A DNA stretch of 64,000 nucleotides from Streptomyces sp. M92 (GTDB lineage Bacteria; Actinomycetota; Actinomycetes; Streptomycetales; Streptomycetaceae). The DNA is taken from positions 4,960,001-5,024,000 of the forward strand of contig NZ_CP101137.1 of the NCBI RefSeq assembly GCF_028473745.1, written 5' to 3'. Shown one piece after another: positions 16,182 to 23,732 of this stretch; within the stretch, counting starts at the first letter, position 1; each line of letters opens with the position of its first letter. The position numbers were made by a program, and so were the translations under genes. The notes below the pieces were generated by a model, which saw nothing but the letters and a program-made list of their open reading frames with translations, searched no databases and was not told where the DNA came from.

Positions 16182-17123
16182 ATGGCGGGGGAGAGCGTGA
16201 CGGCGGAACACACGGCGGGGGAGCAGGGCGACCGGCGGCTCGCGGAGCGGTTCGAGGAGCACCGCGGGCAGCTGAAGGCGGTGGCCTACCGCATGCTCGG
16301 CTCACTGAGCGAGGCGGAGGACGCCGTCCAGGAGGCCTGGCTGCGGCTCGACCGCGCCGGCGCCGACGGCATCGGGAACCTCGGCGCCTGGCTGACCACG
16401 GTGACCGGCCGGGTCTGCCTGGACCTGCTGCGCTCACGCACCGCGCGGCGCGAGGAGCCGATGACCGAGGGCTTCGACACCTTCGTCCCGGATCCCGTGC
16501 TGCGGGCGCTGCCGCAGGGCGATCCGGAGGAGGCCGCCCTGCACACCGACTCGGTCGGGGTGGCCCTGCTGGTCGTGCTGGAGGCCCTGGAACCCGCCGA
16601 GCGGCTGGCGTTCGTGCTGCACGACATGTTCGCCGTCCCCTTCGACGACATCGCGCCGGTCCTGGAGCGCAGCCCGGCCGCCACCCGGCAACTGGCCAGC
16701 CGGGCCCGCCGCCGGGTCCGGGACGCCACTCCGGTGGCCGACCCCGACCTCGGCAGACAGCGCCGGGCGGTCGAGGCGTTCCTGGCCGCGAGCCGCGCCG
16801 GGGACTTCGAGGCGCTGGTGTCCGTCCTCCACCCGGACGTGGTGCTGCGGGCCGACGCCGGAGCACTGGCCTCGGGTGTCGCGGCGTCGAAGGTGCTGCG
16901 CGGGGCCCGGACGGTCGCCACCGGGGCGTTCCACTTCCGGCACCTCGCCGGGTTCGCCCGCCTCGCCCTGGTCAACGGCGCGGTCGGCACCGTCGCCGTG
17001 GTCGAGGGACGCCCGCGGTCGGTCACCTACGTCACCGTCGTCGACGGCCTGATCACCGGCATGTACATCCTGGCCGACCCCGACCGGCTGGCCGGCCTGG
17101 ACGTGTCCGGCCTGCGAACCTGA
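16182..17123 (+). CDS. SigJ-like ECF sigma factor with C-terminal SnoaL-like domain
   Basis: 313 aa. Sigma region 2 (residues about 20-90, with LSEAEDAVQEAWLR) and region 4 (about 125-185, EPAERLAFVLHDMF then a helix-turn-helix) are followed by a C-terminal SnoaL/NTF2-like domain of about 110 residues (RAGDFEALVSVLHPDVVLRAD). This is the SigJ/ECF41 layout, in which the C-terminal domain replaces a separate anti-sigma factor. No anti-sigma gene is adjacent. It sits 3 bases after the deacetylase gene. Target promoters cannot be read from the window. Confidence 0.88.
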   Translation: MAGESVTAEHTAGEQGDRRLAERFEEHRGQLKAVAYRMLGSLSEAEDAVQEAWLRLDRAGADGIGNLGAWLTTVTGRVCLDLLRSRTARREEPMTEGFDTFVPDPVLRALPQGDPEEAALHTDSVGVALLVVLEALEPAERLAFVLHDMFAVPFDDIAPVLERSPAATRQLASRARRRVRDATPVADPDLGRQRRAVEAFLAASRAGDFEALVSVLHPDVVLRADAGALASGVAASKVLRGARTVATGAFHFRHLAGFARLALVNGAVGTVAVVEGRPRSVTYVTVVDGLITGMYILADPDRLAGLDVSGLRT

Positions 17124-17153
17124 CCGCGCCGGACCGGACCGGTGGTCACAGGA

Positions 17154-17348
17154 AGCACCCGCCCACGGCGAACGAGAGGCGCCCCGTAGCCGCCCTCACC
17201 CGGCGCTGCGCCGGACCGGATCGAGACCACCGGGCCGAGGCCCCGCCGAGGCCTGGGACGCGGGGCTGTGTCCGGGAGCGGCTGCGCCGCGTGGGCGCGA
17301 GGGGCCCCATGCGCCCGCACCCGTCCACGGCGAGCGAGGGGGCGCCCC
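17154..17348. repeat. Diverged direct repeat (about 31 bases) 163 bases apart
   Basis: GCACCCGCCCACGGCGAACG (from 17154) recurs as GCACCCGTCCACGGCGAGCG (from 17317), and both continue into a GAG-GGCGCCCC block. Between them are inverted GGACCGGA elements (17129-17138 and 17211-17220). The 250-base gap between the sigma gene and the next gene holds nothing that looks coding. Confidence 0.5.
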
Positions 17349-17362
17349 CAAGGCGCCCCCTC
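17336..17362. promoter_or_regulatory. Perfect 11-bp hairpin upstream of the pentapeptide gene
   Basis: GAGGGGGCGCC (17336-17346), loop CCCAA, GGCGCCCCCTC (17352-17362). It ends only 11 bases before the first ATG (17374) and 23 bases before the second (17386). If transcribed it would sit in the ribosome-loading zone. It could be a terminator of the sigma gene or a translational control element. Confidence 0.6.
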
Positions 17363-17385
17363 CAACGGCCCGTATGCTCGACGGC

Positions 17386-18216
17386 ATGCGAGAACACACT
17401 GCTGACCAGGCGGAACTGCGCGGCGACTGCGAGCGGTGCTTCGGTCTGTGCTGCGTGGCGCTGCCCTTCTCCCGGTCTGCGGACTTCGCGGTCGACAAGG
17501 AGGCCGGCAAGCCCTGCGCCAACCTCCGGGACGACCACCGCTGCGGCATCCACGCACGGCTGCGGCAGAGCGGGTTCACCGGCTGCACGGTCTACGACTG
17601 CTTCGGCGCGGGGCAGCGTGTCTCGCAGGTCACCTTCGGCGGCCGGGACTGGCGCGGCGGACCGCCGGAGCACGGCCGCCGCATGTTCGACGTGTTCCCG
17701 GTCGTCCGCCAGCTGCACGAGCTGCTCTGGTACCTGACCGAGGCGCTGGCCCTGCCCGCGGCCCGCCCGGTCCACGCCGACCTGCGCCGGCTCCTGGCCG
17801 ACACCGAGCGGCTCGCCGAGGGGACCCCCGAGGAGCTGGCCGCCCTGGACGTGGCCGCGCACCGGCAGCGGGTCAACGTGCTCCTGCTGCGCACCAGCGA
17901 ACTGGCGCGGGCCGGCGCCCGCGGCCGGAAGAAGAACCGCCGCGGCGCCGACCTGATGGGCGCCCGGCTGGTGGGCGCCGACCTCACCGGCGCCGACCTG
18001 CGCGGCGCCTACCTCATCGCCGCCGACCTCACCGGTGCGGACCTGCGGGGCGCCGACCTGATCGGCGCGGACCTGCGCGACGCCGACCTGACGGACGCCG
18101 ACCTCACGGGCGCCTTCTTCCTGACCCAGCCGCAGCTCACCGCGGCTCGGGGCAGCGCCGGCACCAGGCTGCCGGACTCAGTCACCCACCCCGCGCACTG
18201 GACAGCGGGAAGCTGA
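17386..18216 (+). CDS. Cys-cluster (YkgJ-like) / pentapeptide-repeat fusion protein
   Basis: 276 aa. The N-terminal part (about residues 15-75) carries CERCFGLCC and then CANLRDDHRCGIHARL and GCTVYDC, resembling the CxxCxxCC metal/iron-sulphur domain of YkgJ (UPF0153) proteins. The middle is helical. Residues about 188-247 are some 12 pentapeptide repeats of the ADLxG type (ADLTGADLRG and similar), which form a right-handed quadrilateral beta helix. No catalytic function is known. Start at ATG 17386; the ATG at 17374 would add four residues. Its 3' end overlaps the convergent P450 gene by 39 bases. Confidence 0.82.
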   Translation: MREHTADQAELRGDCERCFGLCCVALPFSRSADFAVDKEAGKPCANLRDDHRCGIHARLRQSGFTGCTVYDCFGAGQRVSQVTFGGRDWRGGPPEHGRRMFDVFPVVRQLHELLWYLTEALALPAARPVHADLRRLLADTERLAEGTPEELAALDVAAHRQRVNVLLLRTSELARAGARGRKKNRRGADLMGARLVGADLTGADLRGAYLIAADLTGADLRGADLIGADLRDADLTDADLTGAFFLTQPQLTAARGSAGTRLPDSVTHPAHWTAGS

Positions 18217-19725
18217 CGCGGCTTCCTCGGTCGCGGACGTGCCCTCCGGGGCGGCGGCGGGCCCGGAGGGCGCGGACCGCCGCTCCAGGCCAAGCCGCAG
18301 TCCCTCCGGCATCAGCGTCAGCCGCTCGGTCACCCGCAGCCGGTAGCCCGGCTCCGGCCGCAGCTCGTAGCGGCGCAGCAGCAGACCGAGGACCAGCGTC
18401 GCCTCGTGCAGCGCGAACTGCCGTCCGATGCAGGCCCGCGCGCCGGTGCCGAACGGCTTGTAGGTGTGGGGGGCACGTGCCCGTACGGCCTTGGCGTCGA
18501 AGCGGTCGGGATCGAACCGTTCGGCGTCCGGCCCCCACGCCTCGGGGTCGCGGTGCAGCATGCCGGTCAGCACCAGCGCCCAGGCCCCGCGGCGCATCGG
18601 ATGGGTGCCGCCCAGCACCGTGTCCCGGCGGGCCTCCCGCGCGAAGGCGGGCGCGGTGGGCCACAGCCGCAGCGACTCGTCCAGCACCCGGCGCACGTAG
18701 CGCAGCTTGGCCACCTGCTCGTAGCCGGGTGCCTCGGTGTCGCCCCAGACCCGGTCGACCTCGGCGCGGGCCCGGGCCGCCACCTCGGGGTGCCGGGCGA
18801 GGTAGTGCAGGGCGAAGGAGAGCGCGCCCGAGGTGGTCTCGTGCCCGGCGACCAGGAAGGTGATGACCTGGCGGCGGACGTTCTGCGCCGACAGCCGCTC
18901 GCCCGTCCGCGGGTGGGCCGTCTCCAGCATCCGGTCGAGCAGGTCGCCGGTGCCGCTCCCGCCGGCGGTCCGGCGGGCGCGTACCAGGTCGTCGACCGTG
19001 CGGTTGAGGTACCCGATGTCGGCACTGTTGCGGCGGCTCGCGGCGCGCAGCAGCCACGGCGCCAGCGGCGCGGGCACCGTGTTCAGCCGCTGCGCGTAGC
19101 TGAGCGTGCCGACCATCGCGCTCACGAAGGGATGCGGGCGGGAGCGCTCGAAGGAGCCGAAGTCGTGCCCGAACCCGGTGCGCGCGATCGTCTCCAGCGT
19201 CAGTTTGGTCATGTCCCCCGGCACGTCCACCGGCCGGCCCTCCGCCAGGGCCCGGTCCCAGTGCCCGGTGAGCCGTCCGGCCACGTCCAGCATCATCACG
19301 TGGTAGCCCGCCATGGCGTCCCGGCTGAACCCGGGGGCCAGCACGTCGTGCGCGAGCTGCCAGTTGGACTCGTGGTTGAACGCCGTGAACAGCCCGTCGC
19401 CGGCGACCGGCCGCAGGTTGGCCACGCCCAGGCCCACGTGCTTGGCGAAGCGCGTCTCGTCCGCCAGGTCGGCGGCGAGCGCGGCACCCCACACGAACAC
19501 GAACTCCTTGCCGAAGGCCCGCCGCCGGAAGATCGGCCCCAGCCGCCGGGCGTACCGCAGCGAATCCTGCATGGGGGTGCTCCGGCTCGCCCCGACCACG
19601 TCCCCGAGCAACGGGAGCCGGTAGGGCGGGCGCGGGATGCGGTGCAGCTCGGGCCAGCCCAGCTCGGCGCTGCGGAATCCCTTCGGAAGTCCGTCCGGTG
19701 CCAGTCGTTCCGTCGTCCGAGCCAT
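18178..19725 (-). CDS. Cytochrome P450, CYP102-like, without reductase domain
   Basis: 515 aa. I-helix FLVAGHETTSG near residue 285, ExxR in ESLRLW near residue 350, and heme loop FGTGARACIGRQ near residue 427 with the proximal Cys. N-terminal IPRPPYRLPLLGDVV and the LAHDVLAPGFS segment resemble the heme half of P450 BM3 (CYP102), a fatty-acid hydroxylase, but the fused reductase is missing, so redox partners must come from elsewhere. The C-terminal 35 residues are a low-complexity Ala/Pro/Ser tail. Recalled S. coelicolor counterpart: CYP102B1. A TetR gene is divergently placed. Confidence 0.9.
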   Translation of the reverse strand: MARTTERLAPDGLPKGFRSAELGWPELHRIPRPPYRLPLLGDVVGASRSTPMQDSLRYARRLGPIFRRRAFGKEFVFVWGAALAADLADETRFAKHVGLGVANLRPVAGDGLFTAFNHESNWQLAHDVLAPGFSRDAMAGYHVMMLDVAGRLTGHWDRALAEGRPVDVPGDMTKLTLETIARTGFGHDFGSFERSRPHPFVSAMVGTLSYAQRLNTVPAPLAPWLLRAASRRNSADIGYLNRTVDDLVRARRTAGGSGTGDLLDRMLETAHPRTGERLSAQNVRRQVITFLVAGHETTSGALSFALHYLARHPEVAARARAEVDRVWGDTEAPGYEQVAKLRYVRRVLDESLRLWPTAPAFAREARRDTVLGGTHPMRRGAWALVLTGMLHRDPEAWGPDAERFDPDRFDAKAVRARAPHTYKPFGTGARACIGRQFALHEATLVLGLLLRRYELRPEPGYRLRVTERLTLMPEGLRLGLERRSAPSGPAAAPEGTSATEEAASASRCPVRGVGD

Positions 19726-19751
19726 GACGCGATCTCCCTTTACGCAGCGGC

Positions 19752-19785
19752 GTGTTGCACGTGCCGGGCAAGCGTGTTGTACATG
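19752..19785. promoter_or_regulatory. Paired direct repeats GTGTTGCACGTG / GTGTTGTACATG in the P450-TetR gap
   Basis: Two related 12-base boxes start 22 bases apart, about two helical turns, at 19752-19763 and 19774-19785. The first includes the palindrome GCACGTGC. They lie 27-60 bases upstream of the P450 start and 63 or more before the TetR start, where an operator for the divergent regulator is expected. A further dyad TTGA-N7-TCAA is at 19819-19833. Confidence 0.5.
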
Positions 19786-19847
19786 GATTCAATAACGTGG
19801 CTCAGTCTCGACCCGTTGTTGAACCGACGTCAAGTAAGGTGCGGGGC

Positions 19848-20456
19848 ATGGCCGCGAACCAGGGCGAGCGCACCCGCCGCAGGCTCAGTACCGGGGAGCG
19901 CCGGGAGCAGTTGCTCTCGGTGGGCGCGCGGCTGTTCTCGGAGAGCCCCTACGACGACGTCTGGATCGAGCGGGTCGCCGAGATCGCCGGGGTCTCCCGC
20001 GGGCTGCTGTACCACTACTTCCCGAACAAGCGGGACTTCTTCGCGGCGGTCGTCGAGCGCGAGAGCGGGCGGATGCTGCGGATGACGGCCGCCGTGCCCG
20101 GTGTGCCGGTGCGGGAACAGCTCGCGGCGGGCCTCGACGCGTACCTGGAGTACGTCCGGGCCCACGCGCACGGCTACCGCGCCTTCCACCGTGCCGACGC
20201 GACCGGGGACCAGGCGGTGCGCAGGGTCTACCGGCAGGCGCTGGCCGCGCAGGAGCGGCAGATCCTCGCCGCCCTGGCCGCCGACCCGGAGTTCGGGCCG
20301 GCCTTCGGGGAACGGGCCGAGGTGCGGCTGGCGGTGCGAGGGTGGCTGGCGTTCACCACCGCGGTCTGCCTGGAGTGGCTGCGGGATCCGGAGCCGGCCC
20401 CGGAGCAGGTGCGCGACCTGTGCGCACGGGCCCTGCTGGGCGCCATCGCGCCGTAA
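19848..20456 (+). CDS. TetR-family transcriptional regulator
   Basis: 202 aa. Helix-turn-helix residues about 30-65: IERVAEIAGVSRGLLYHYF followed by PNKRDFF, a textbook TetR DNA-binding region. The C-terminal ligand domain (about residues 85-200) is helical and Ala/Glu/Arg-rich. Start chosen at the ATG after GCGGGGC; an in-frame upstream GTG would place coding sequence across the promoter. Divergent from the CYP102-like P450, whose expression it probably represses. Confidence 0.87.
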   Translation: MAANQGERTRRRLSTGERREQLLSVGARLFSESPYDDVWIERVAEIAGVSRGLLYHYFPNKRDFFAAVVERESGRMLRMTAAVPGVPVREQLAAGLDAYLEYVRAHAHGYRAFHRADATGDQAVRRVYRQALAAQERQILAALAADPEFGPAFGERAEVRLAVRGWLAFTTAVCLEWLRDPEPAPEQVRDLCARALLGAIAP

Positions 20457-20479
20457 ACACCGCAGTGTCCGGGTTCTGG

Positions 20480-20508
20480 TTGGCGCACGCCCCGATCTCC
20501 GATAGGTT
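20480..20508 (+). promoter_or_regulatory. Predicted promoter TTGGCG-17-TAGGTT overlapping an iron box
   Basis: TTGGCG (20480-20485) and TAGGTT (20503-20508) are separated by 17 bases. The -10 element runs into the iron box that starts at 20507, so a bound repressor would block polymerase. Confidence 0.65.
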
Positions 20509-20525
20509 AGGTGAGCCTTACCTAA
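20507..20525. promoter_or_regulatory. Iron box (DmdR/IdeR-type operator) TTAGGTGAGCCTTACCTAA
   Basis: A 19-base dyad with 8 of 9 paired positions, almost identical to the consensus TTAGGTTAGGCTAACCTAA bound by DtxR/IdeR/DmdR1 with ferrous iron. It lies 48 bases before the DUF2470 start codon and predicts induction on iron starvation. Confidence 0.88.
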
Positions 20526-20572
20526 TGAGGTGACGGCTCAAGTGACGACCGAATTGACGACGGAGGTTGGGG

Positions 20573-21298
20573 ATGGGCGACAGCCACTCCTGGACGGCCG
20601 CGCCTGCCGCTGCGGAACGTGCCCGCTCCGTGCTCGCCGCCGCCTGGTCCTGTGCGGTGACCGCGGAGGGCGGGCGCGAGGAGTTCGTCGGCGCGCACGG
20701 TGTCGCCGACGACGGCCGGGTGACGCTCCAGGTGCCCGAGGACAGCGCGCTGCTCGCGGCGGCGATCTGCGCGCCCCGCGGAGAGCCGTCCGCCGTGCTG
20801 GAGTTCGCCGACGTGGCGCCCGTACCGGTCCGGGGCCGGATCAGGGCGCGGCTCTGGCTGGCCGGCTGGTTCGCCCTTCAGGACGGTCACTTGGCGTTCA
20901 CGCCCACGCGCGTGGTGCTGCGGCAGCCGTCCGGTGCCGTGGTGGTCGACCCCGACGAGTTCGCCGCCGCCGCGCCCGACCCGCTGGCCCTGGCCGAGGC
21001 CCGGCTGCTGACCCATCTCGCCGACTGCCACGGTGACGCGGTGGAGCGGCTGACCAAGCTCGTCGAGGTGGACAGCCTGCACGGCGCGGTCCGGGTGCGG
21101 CCGCTCGCCGTCGACCGGCACGGACTCACGCTGCGCATCGAACGCGTCCGCGCCCACGGCGACGTACGGCTCCCCTTCCACGCACCCGCCGACGACGTCG
21201 CCCAGCTCACGGAGCGGATGCACGTACTGCTGTCCCAGGCGAGCGCCGCCGCCTGCCCCCGCCCCCTGCAACGGCAGCGCACCGACGGCGACGGCTGA
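20573..21298 (+). CDS. DUF2470-domain protein, iron-regulated (HugZ-like)
   Basis: 241 aa. The first ~140 residues resemble the split-barrel half of heme-utilisation HugZ/pyridoxamine-oxidase-like proteins. Residues about 150-235 (LLTHLADCHGDAVERLTKLV, RIERVRAHGDVRLPF) are the DUF2470 domain, which in HugZ proteins contributes to heme degradation. Start at ATG 20573, six bases after GGAGG. The iron box in its promoter fits a role in iron or heme handling. The exact reaction is unproven. Confidence 0.8.
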   Translation: MGDSHSWTAAPAAAERARSVLAAAWSCAVTAEGGREEFVGAHGVADDGRVTLQVPEDSALLAAAICAPRGEPSAVLEFADVAPVPVRGRIRARLWLAGWFALQDGHLAFTPTRVVLRQPSGAVVVDPDEFAAAAPDPLALAEARLLTHLADCHGDAVERLTKLVEVDSLHGAVRVRPLAVDRHGLTLRIERVRAHGDVRLPFHAPADDVAQLTERMHVLLSQASAAACPRPLQRQRTDGDG

Positions 21299-21324
21299 GC
21301 CGGGCGGGCCGTCGTCGGGTGTTC

Positions 21325-22581
21325 TCAGGAGGAACGCCGCGCGGCGGCGCCGCGCTTCCGCTTCCGGAGCCGGGACCGCGCCCGGTCGCGCAGCCCGGTC
21401 AGCCGCGGCATGCGTTCGCGCTGCTCGCGGGTGTGCCGGTCCAGCTCCTCCAGGAGCCGGCGCGAACGGTGCTCGGTGTCCATCTCGTCGATGATGCGGT
21501 TGACCTCGGTCAGCACCGCGCCGTGCAACTGCCACTGCCGCTGGTCGCGCCGCACCTCCTCCAGGAGCAGCCCGGCCAGTCTGTCGCGGGTGACCGCGGC
21601 CTGCCGCAGCTGGGCGGAGAGCCGCTCCTCCGCGGACTCGGCGTCATCGCTGGCACTGGTGGTGACCAGCACCGCGAAGCTGACCACGGCGTCGGCGATC
21701 TCGGACAGCAGCTGCTCGATGGTGGCGCCCGTCTCGGGCGGGAACAGCGGCTCGGGTTCCCGTTCCTTGGCGAGGTCGGTGAAGGTGCGGGCCAGGACCC
21801 GCATCACCACCGTGCAGATCTCCAGCGTGTCCAGACCGGAACGCAGCACCACCCGGTGGAGCAGCCCCTCGCGCACCCGGGGGTTGAGCCGCAGACTGTC
21901 CTCGGCCTGCCGCAGGTCCTCGTCCACCTCGCCGATGTCGTGGTCGAGGCGGCGGGCCTCGTGCAGCCGGGCCGCCGCCTCGTGGTACGCCGAGCTGCCC
22001 GCGGCCTCCTCGCCCATCCGCAGCATCAGCTGCCGCACCCGCCGGGCCAGTCCCTCGATCGACTCGCCCGCCTGCTCCACCCACACCGGGGGCGCGAGCA
22101 CGAGGTTGAAGGCCAGGCCGACCACCGCCCCGATCAGCGTCTCCACCACCCGCGCCCACGCCAGACTCCCGTGCGAGGTCACGCCCAGCACCAGCATCGC
22201 GCTGATCGCCACCTCGGCCACGAACTCGTGCGCCCGCACCAGGTGGCCGACGCCCAGCGCCGCCACGATGAGCAGGGCCAGGCTCCACCAGCTCAGTCCG
22301 ACCAGCCGGCTGAAGAGAATGGCGACCAGCACGCCGGCCACCACGGCGTTGACCCGGCGGAAGCTCATCTTGAGCGTGGCGTACAGGGTGACCTGGACGA
22401 CCAGCAGCGCGGTGAGCGGCGCGGTGAGCGGCGCCGCCGACTTGTCGGGGGTCAGGCGGACCGCGATCACATAGGCGATCGACGCGGCGGCGGCCGAGCG
22501 CAGCGCCTGCACGACCATGGGGTCCCTGAGCCACTTCACCCGCCGCAGGGCCGCCGCGGCACTCTTGCGTACATCGCGCAT
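21325..22581 (-). CDS. FUSC-family / aromatic-acid-exporter-like membrane protein
   Basis: 418 aa. Four to six hydrophobic helices in residues 20-165 (APLTALLVVQVTLYATLKMS, LSWWSLALLIVAALGVGHLV, VVETLIGAVVGLAFNLVLA) form half an AaeB/FUSC-type membrane domain. The remaining 250 residues are a charged helical cytoplasmic region ending in a very basic tail. The family is linked to export of aromatic acids, but the substrate here is unknown. Start at the MRDVRKS ATG, preceded by GGGGAAGGGAA; an in-frame GTG further up would add 28 residues. A paralogue lies at 25071. Confidence 0.8.
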   Translation of the reverse strand: MRDVRKSAAAALRRVKWLRDPMVVQALRSAAAASIAYVIAVRLTPDKSAAPLTAPLTALLVVQVTLYATLKMSFRRVNAVVAGVLVAILFSRLVGLSWWSLALLIVAALGVGHLVRAHEFVAEVAISAMLVLGVTSHGSLAWARVVETLIGAVVGLAFNLVLAPPVWVEQAGESIEGLARRVRQLMLRMGEEAAGSSAYHEAAARLHEARRLDHDIGEVDEDLRQAEDSLRLNPRVREGLLHRVVLRSGLDTLEICTVVMRVLARTFTDLAKEREPEPLFPPETGATIEQLLSEIADAVVSFAVLVTTSASDDAESAEERLSAQLRQAAVTRDRLAGLLLEEVRRDQRQWQLHGAVLTEVNRIIDEMDTEHRSRRLLEELDRHTREQRERMPRLTGLRDRARSRLRKRKRGAAARRSS

Positions 22582-22695
22582 CCTCGGGCCGTTCCCTTCC
22601 CCGGGCGCCTCGAACGTATCCGGACAGGACGGTAACCGGACGAAGGGGGCGAACAGGGGTCTCACGCGCCGGGCGCCGCCGCGCGTCCGTGATCG

Positions 22696-23190
22696 TCAGG
22701 TGATCACCTTGGCGAGGAAGGCGGACAGGTTGCCCATGGTCCGGGCGACCTGTTCCTCCAGGGTCAGGCTCTCCTCGAAGCGGGCACCGCCCTCCGGCGC
22801 CTTCCGGCCCCGCAGATACAGGGAGCAGGCGAGATCGGTGCACATGTACAGGCCGACCGAGTTGCCCTCCCTTCCCGCCGGGCCCGCCTTGCGTGCCGTC
22901 ATCAGGGACACCCCGCCCCGCGGATGGGTCGTCAGGCACAGCGCGCACAGACTGCGCTGGAAGAAGCCGCTGCGGCCCGGCTGGAAACGCAGGGCGACGC
23001 CGGTGAGGCGCCCGTCGTGTTCGCCGACCAGGTAGCTGCGGTCGGGTGCTCCCGGATCGCGCCAGCCCAGGAAGTCGAGGTGGTCCCAGGGGCGCTCGTC
23101 GAGATCGCGGGGGACCGTCAGGCGCTTGGCCTCGCCCTTGGAGCAGTTGATGAAGGAGGCGCGGATGTCCCGCTCGGTGAGGGGTCTCAT
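22696..23190 (-). CDS. FBP-domain (EF-G-binding treble-clef zinc finger) protein
   Basis: 164 aa. The C-terminal treble-clef zinc finger of FusB-type EF-G-binding proteins is visible as CALCLTTHP (near residue 82) paired with CTDLACS (near residue 117). In staphylococci FusB/FusC free the ribosome from fusidic-acid-stalled EF-G through this domain. Here the long helical N-terminal bundle of FusB is replaced by a short segment (LTERDIRASFINCSKGEAKR). A role in ribosome protection is possible but unproven. Its promoter region has a perfect palindrome. Confidence 0.82.
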   Translation of the reverse strand: MRPLTERDIRASFINCSKGEAKRLTVPRDLDERPWDHLDFLGWRDPGAPDRSYLVGEHDGRLTGVALRFQPGRSGFFQRSLCALCLTTHPRGGVSLMTARKAGPAGREGNSVGLYMCTDLACSLYLRGRKAPEGGARFEESLTLEEQVARTMGNLSAFLAKVIT

Positions 23191-23229
23191 GGATCTTCCC
23201 GTGCTTTCGGCAGTACTGGAGCAGTGAGG

Positions 23230-23248
23230 AACCTAGGGCTCCTAGGTT
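23230..23248. promoter_or_regulatory. Perfect 19-base palindrome AACCTAGGGCTCCTAGGTT upstream of the FBP gene
   Basis: Eight-base arms AACCTAGG/CCTAGGTT around GCT, 40 bases upstream of the FBP start. A third CTAG box follows at 23254-23257. On the minus strand CTAGG recurs three times at 9- and 12-base intervals. Arm sequence differs from iron, zinc and dre boxes that I know. Confidence 0.6.
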
Positions 23249-23403
23249 TCTGCCTAGCGTAGGTAGCCGCATGCGGGCGGGCCAGTGATTTTCGAAGCGG
23301 GCGTCTCGTTCCCGCGTTTCACCGACCGGGGCGGTGGTACCCGTCGGCGTTCGGGCGGCCCGAACCGCCGGCGACCCGAAGGACCGCAGAAAGGGAGTGC
23401 GCA

Positions 23404-23700
23404 GTGGCCGACCACCGCCTCGAAGGACCGGGGGAGAGCGGCGATCCCGTGCCGCGGGACATGCCTGACCAGCAGGCCGGGACCCGCGACGATCCGTGGG
23501 AGGCCGCCGCGCCCACCCGGGAGCAGATGGAGCAGGGCCAGCGTCCCGAGACGGACGAGGACGCCGGCGACGACGCGACCGGCGACGACGACGGCGCCGA
23601 CGTCCCCGACACGGACGAGGCCGGCACGGGCCGTCAGGGCGCCCCGCGGTCGGGCGCCGTGCACCCGGAGCACCCGGTGCCCGACGAGTCCTCCGGCTGA
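23404..23700 (+). CDS. Small acidic, disordered hypothetical protein
   Basis: 98 aa, GTG start preceded by AAGGGAG. Composition is dominated by Asp, Glu, Gly, Pro and Gln with no hydrophobic core, so it is predicted disordered. Similar short acidic proteins are frequent in Streptomyces and have no assigned role. It is divergent from the FBP gene with 213 bases between. The coding assignment rests on ribosome site, GC3 pattern and absence of a competing frame. Confidence 0.6.
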   Translation: MADHRLEGPGESGDPVPRDMPDQQAGTRDDPWEAAAPTREQMEQGQRPETDEDAGDDATGDDDGADVPDTDEAGTGRQGAPRSGAVHPEHPVPDESSG

Positions 23701-23732
23701 GGACCCGCCGGGCACTGGTCGGGGGCGCGGCG

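Noticed and set aside
23230..23248. Palindrome upstream of the FBP gene as an iron box
   Set aside because: Arms AACCTAGG/CCTAGGTT differ from TTAGGTTAG, and the spacing is not the 19-base DtxR pattern seen at 20507.
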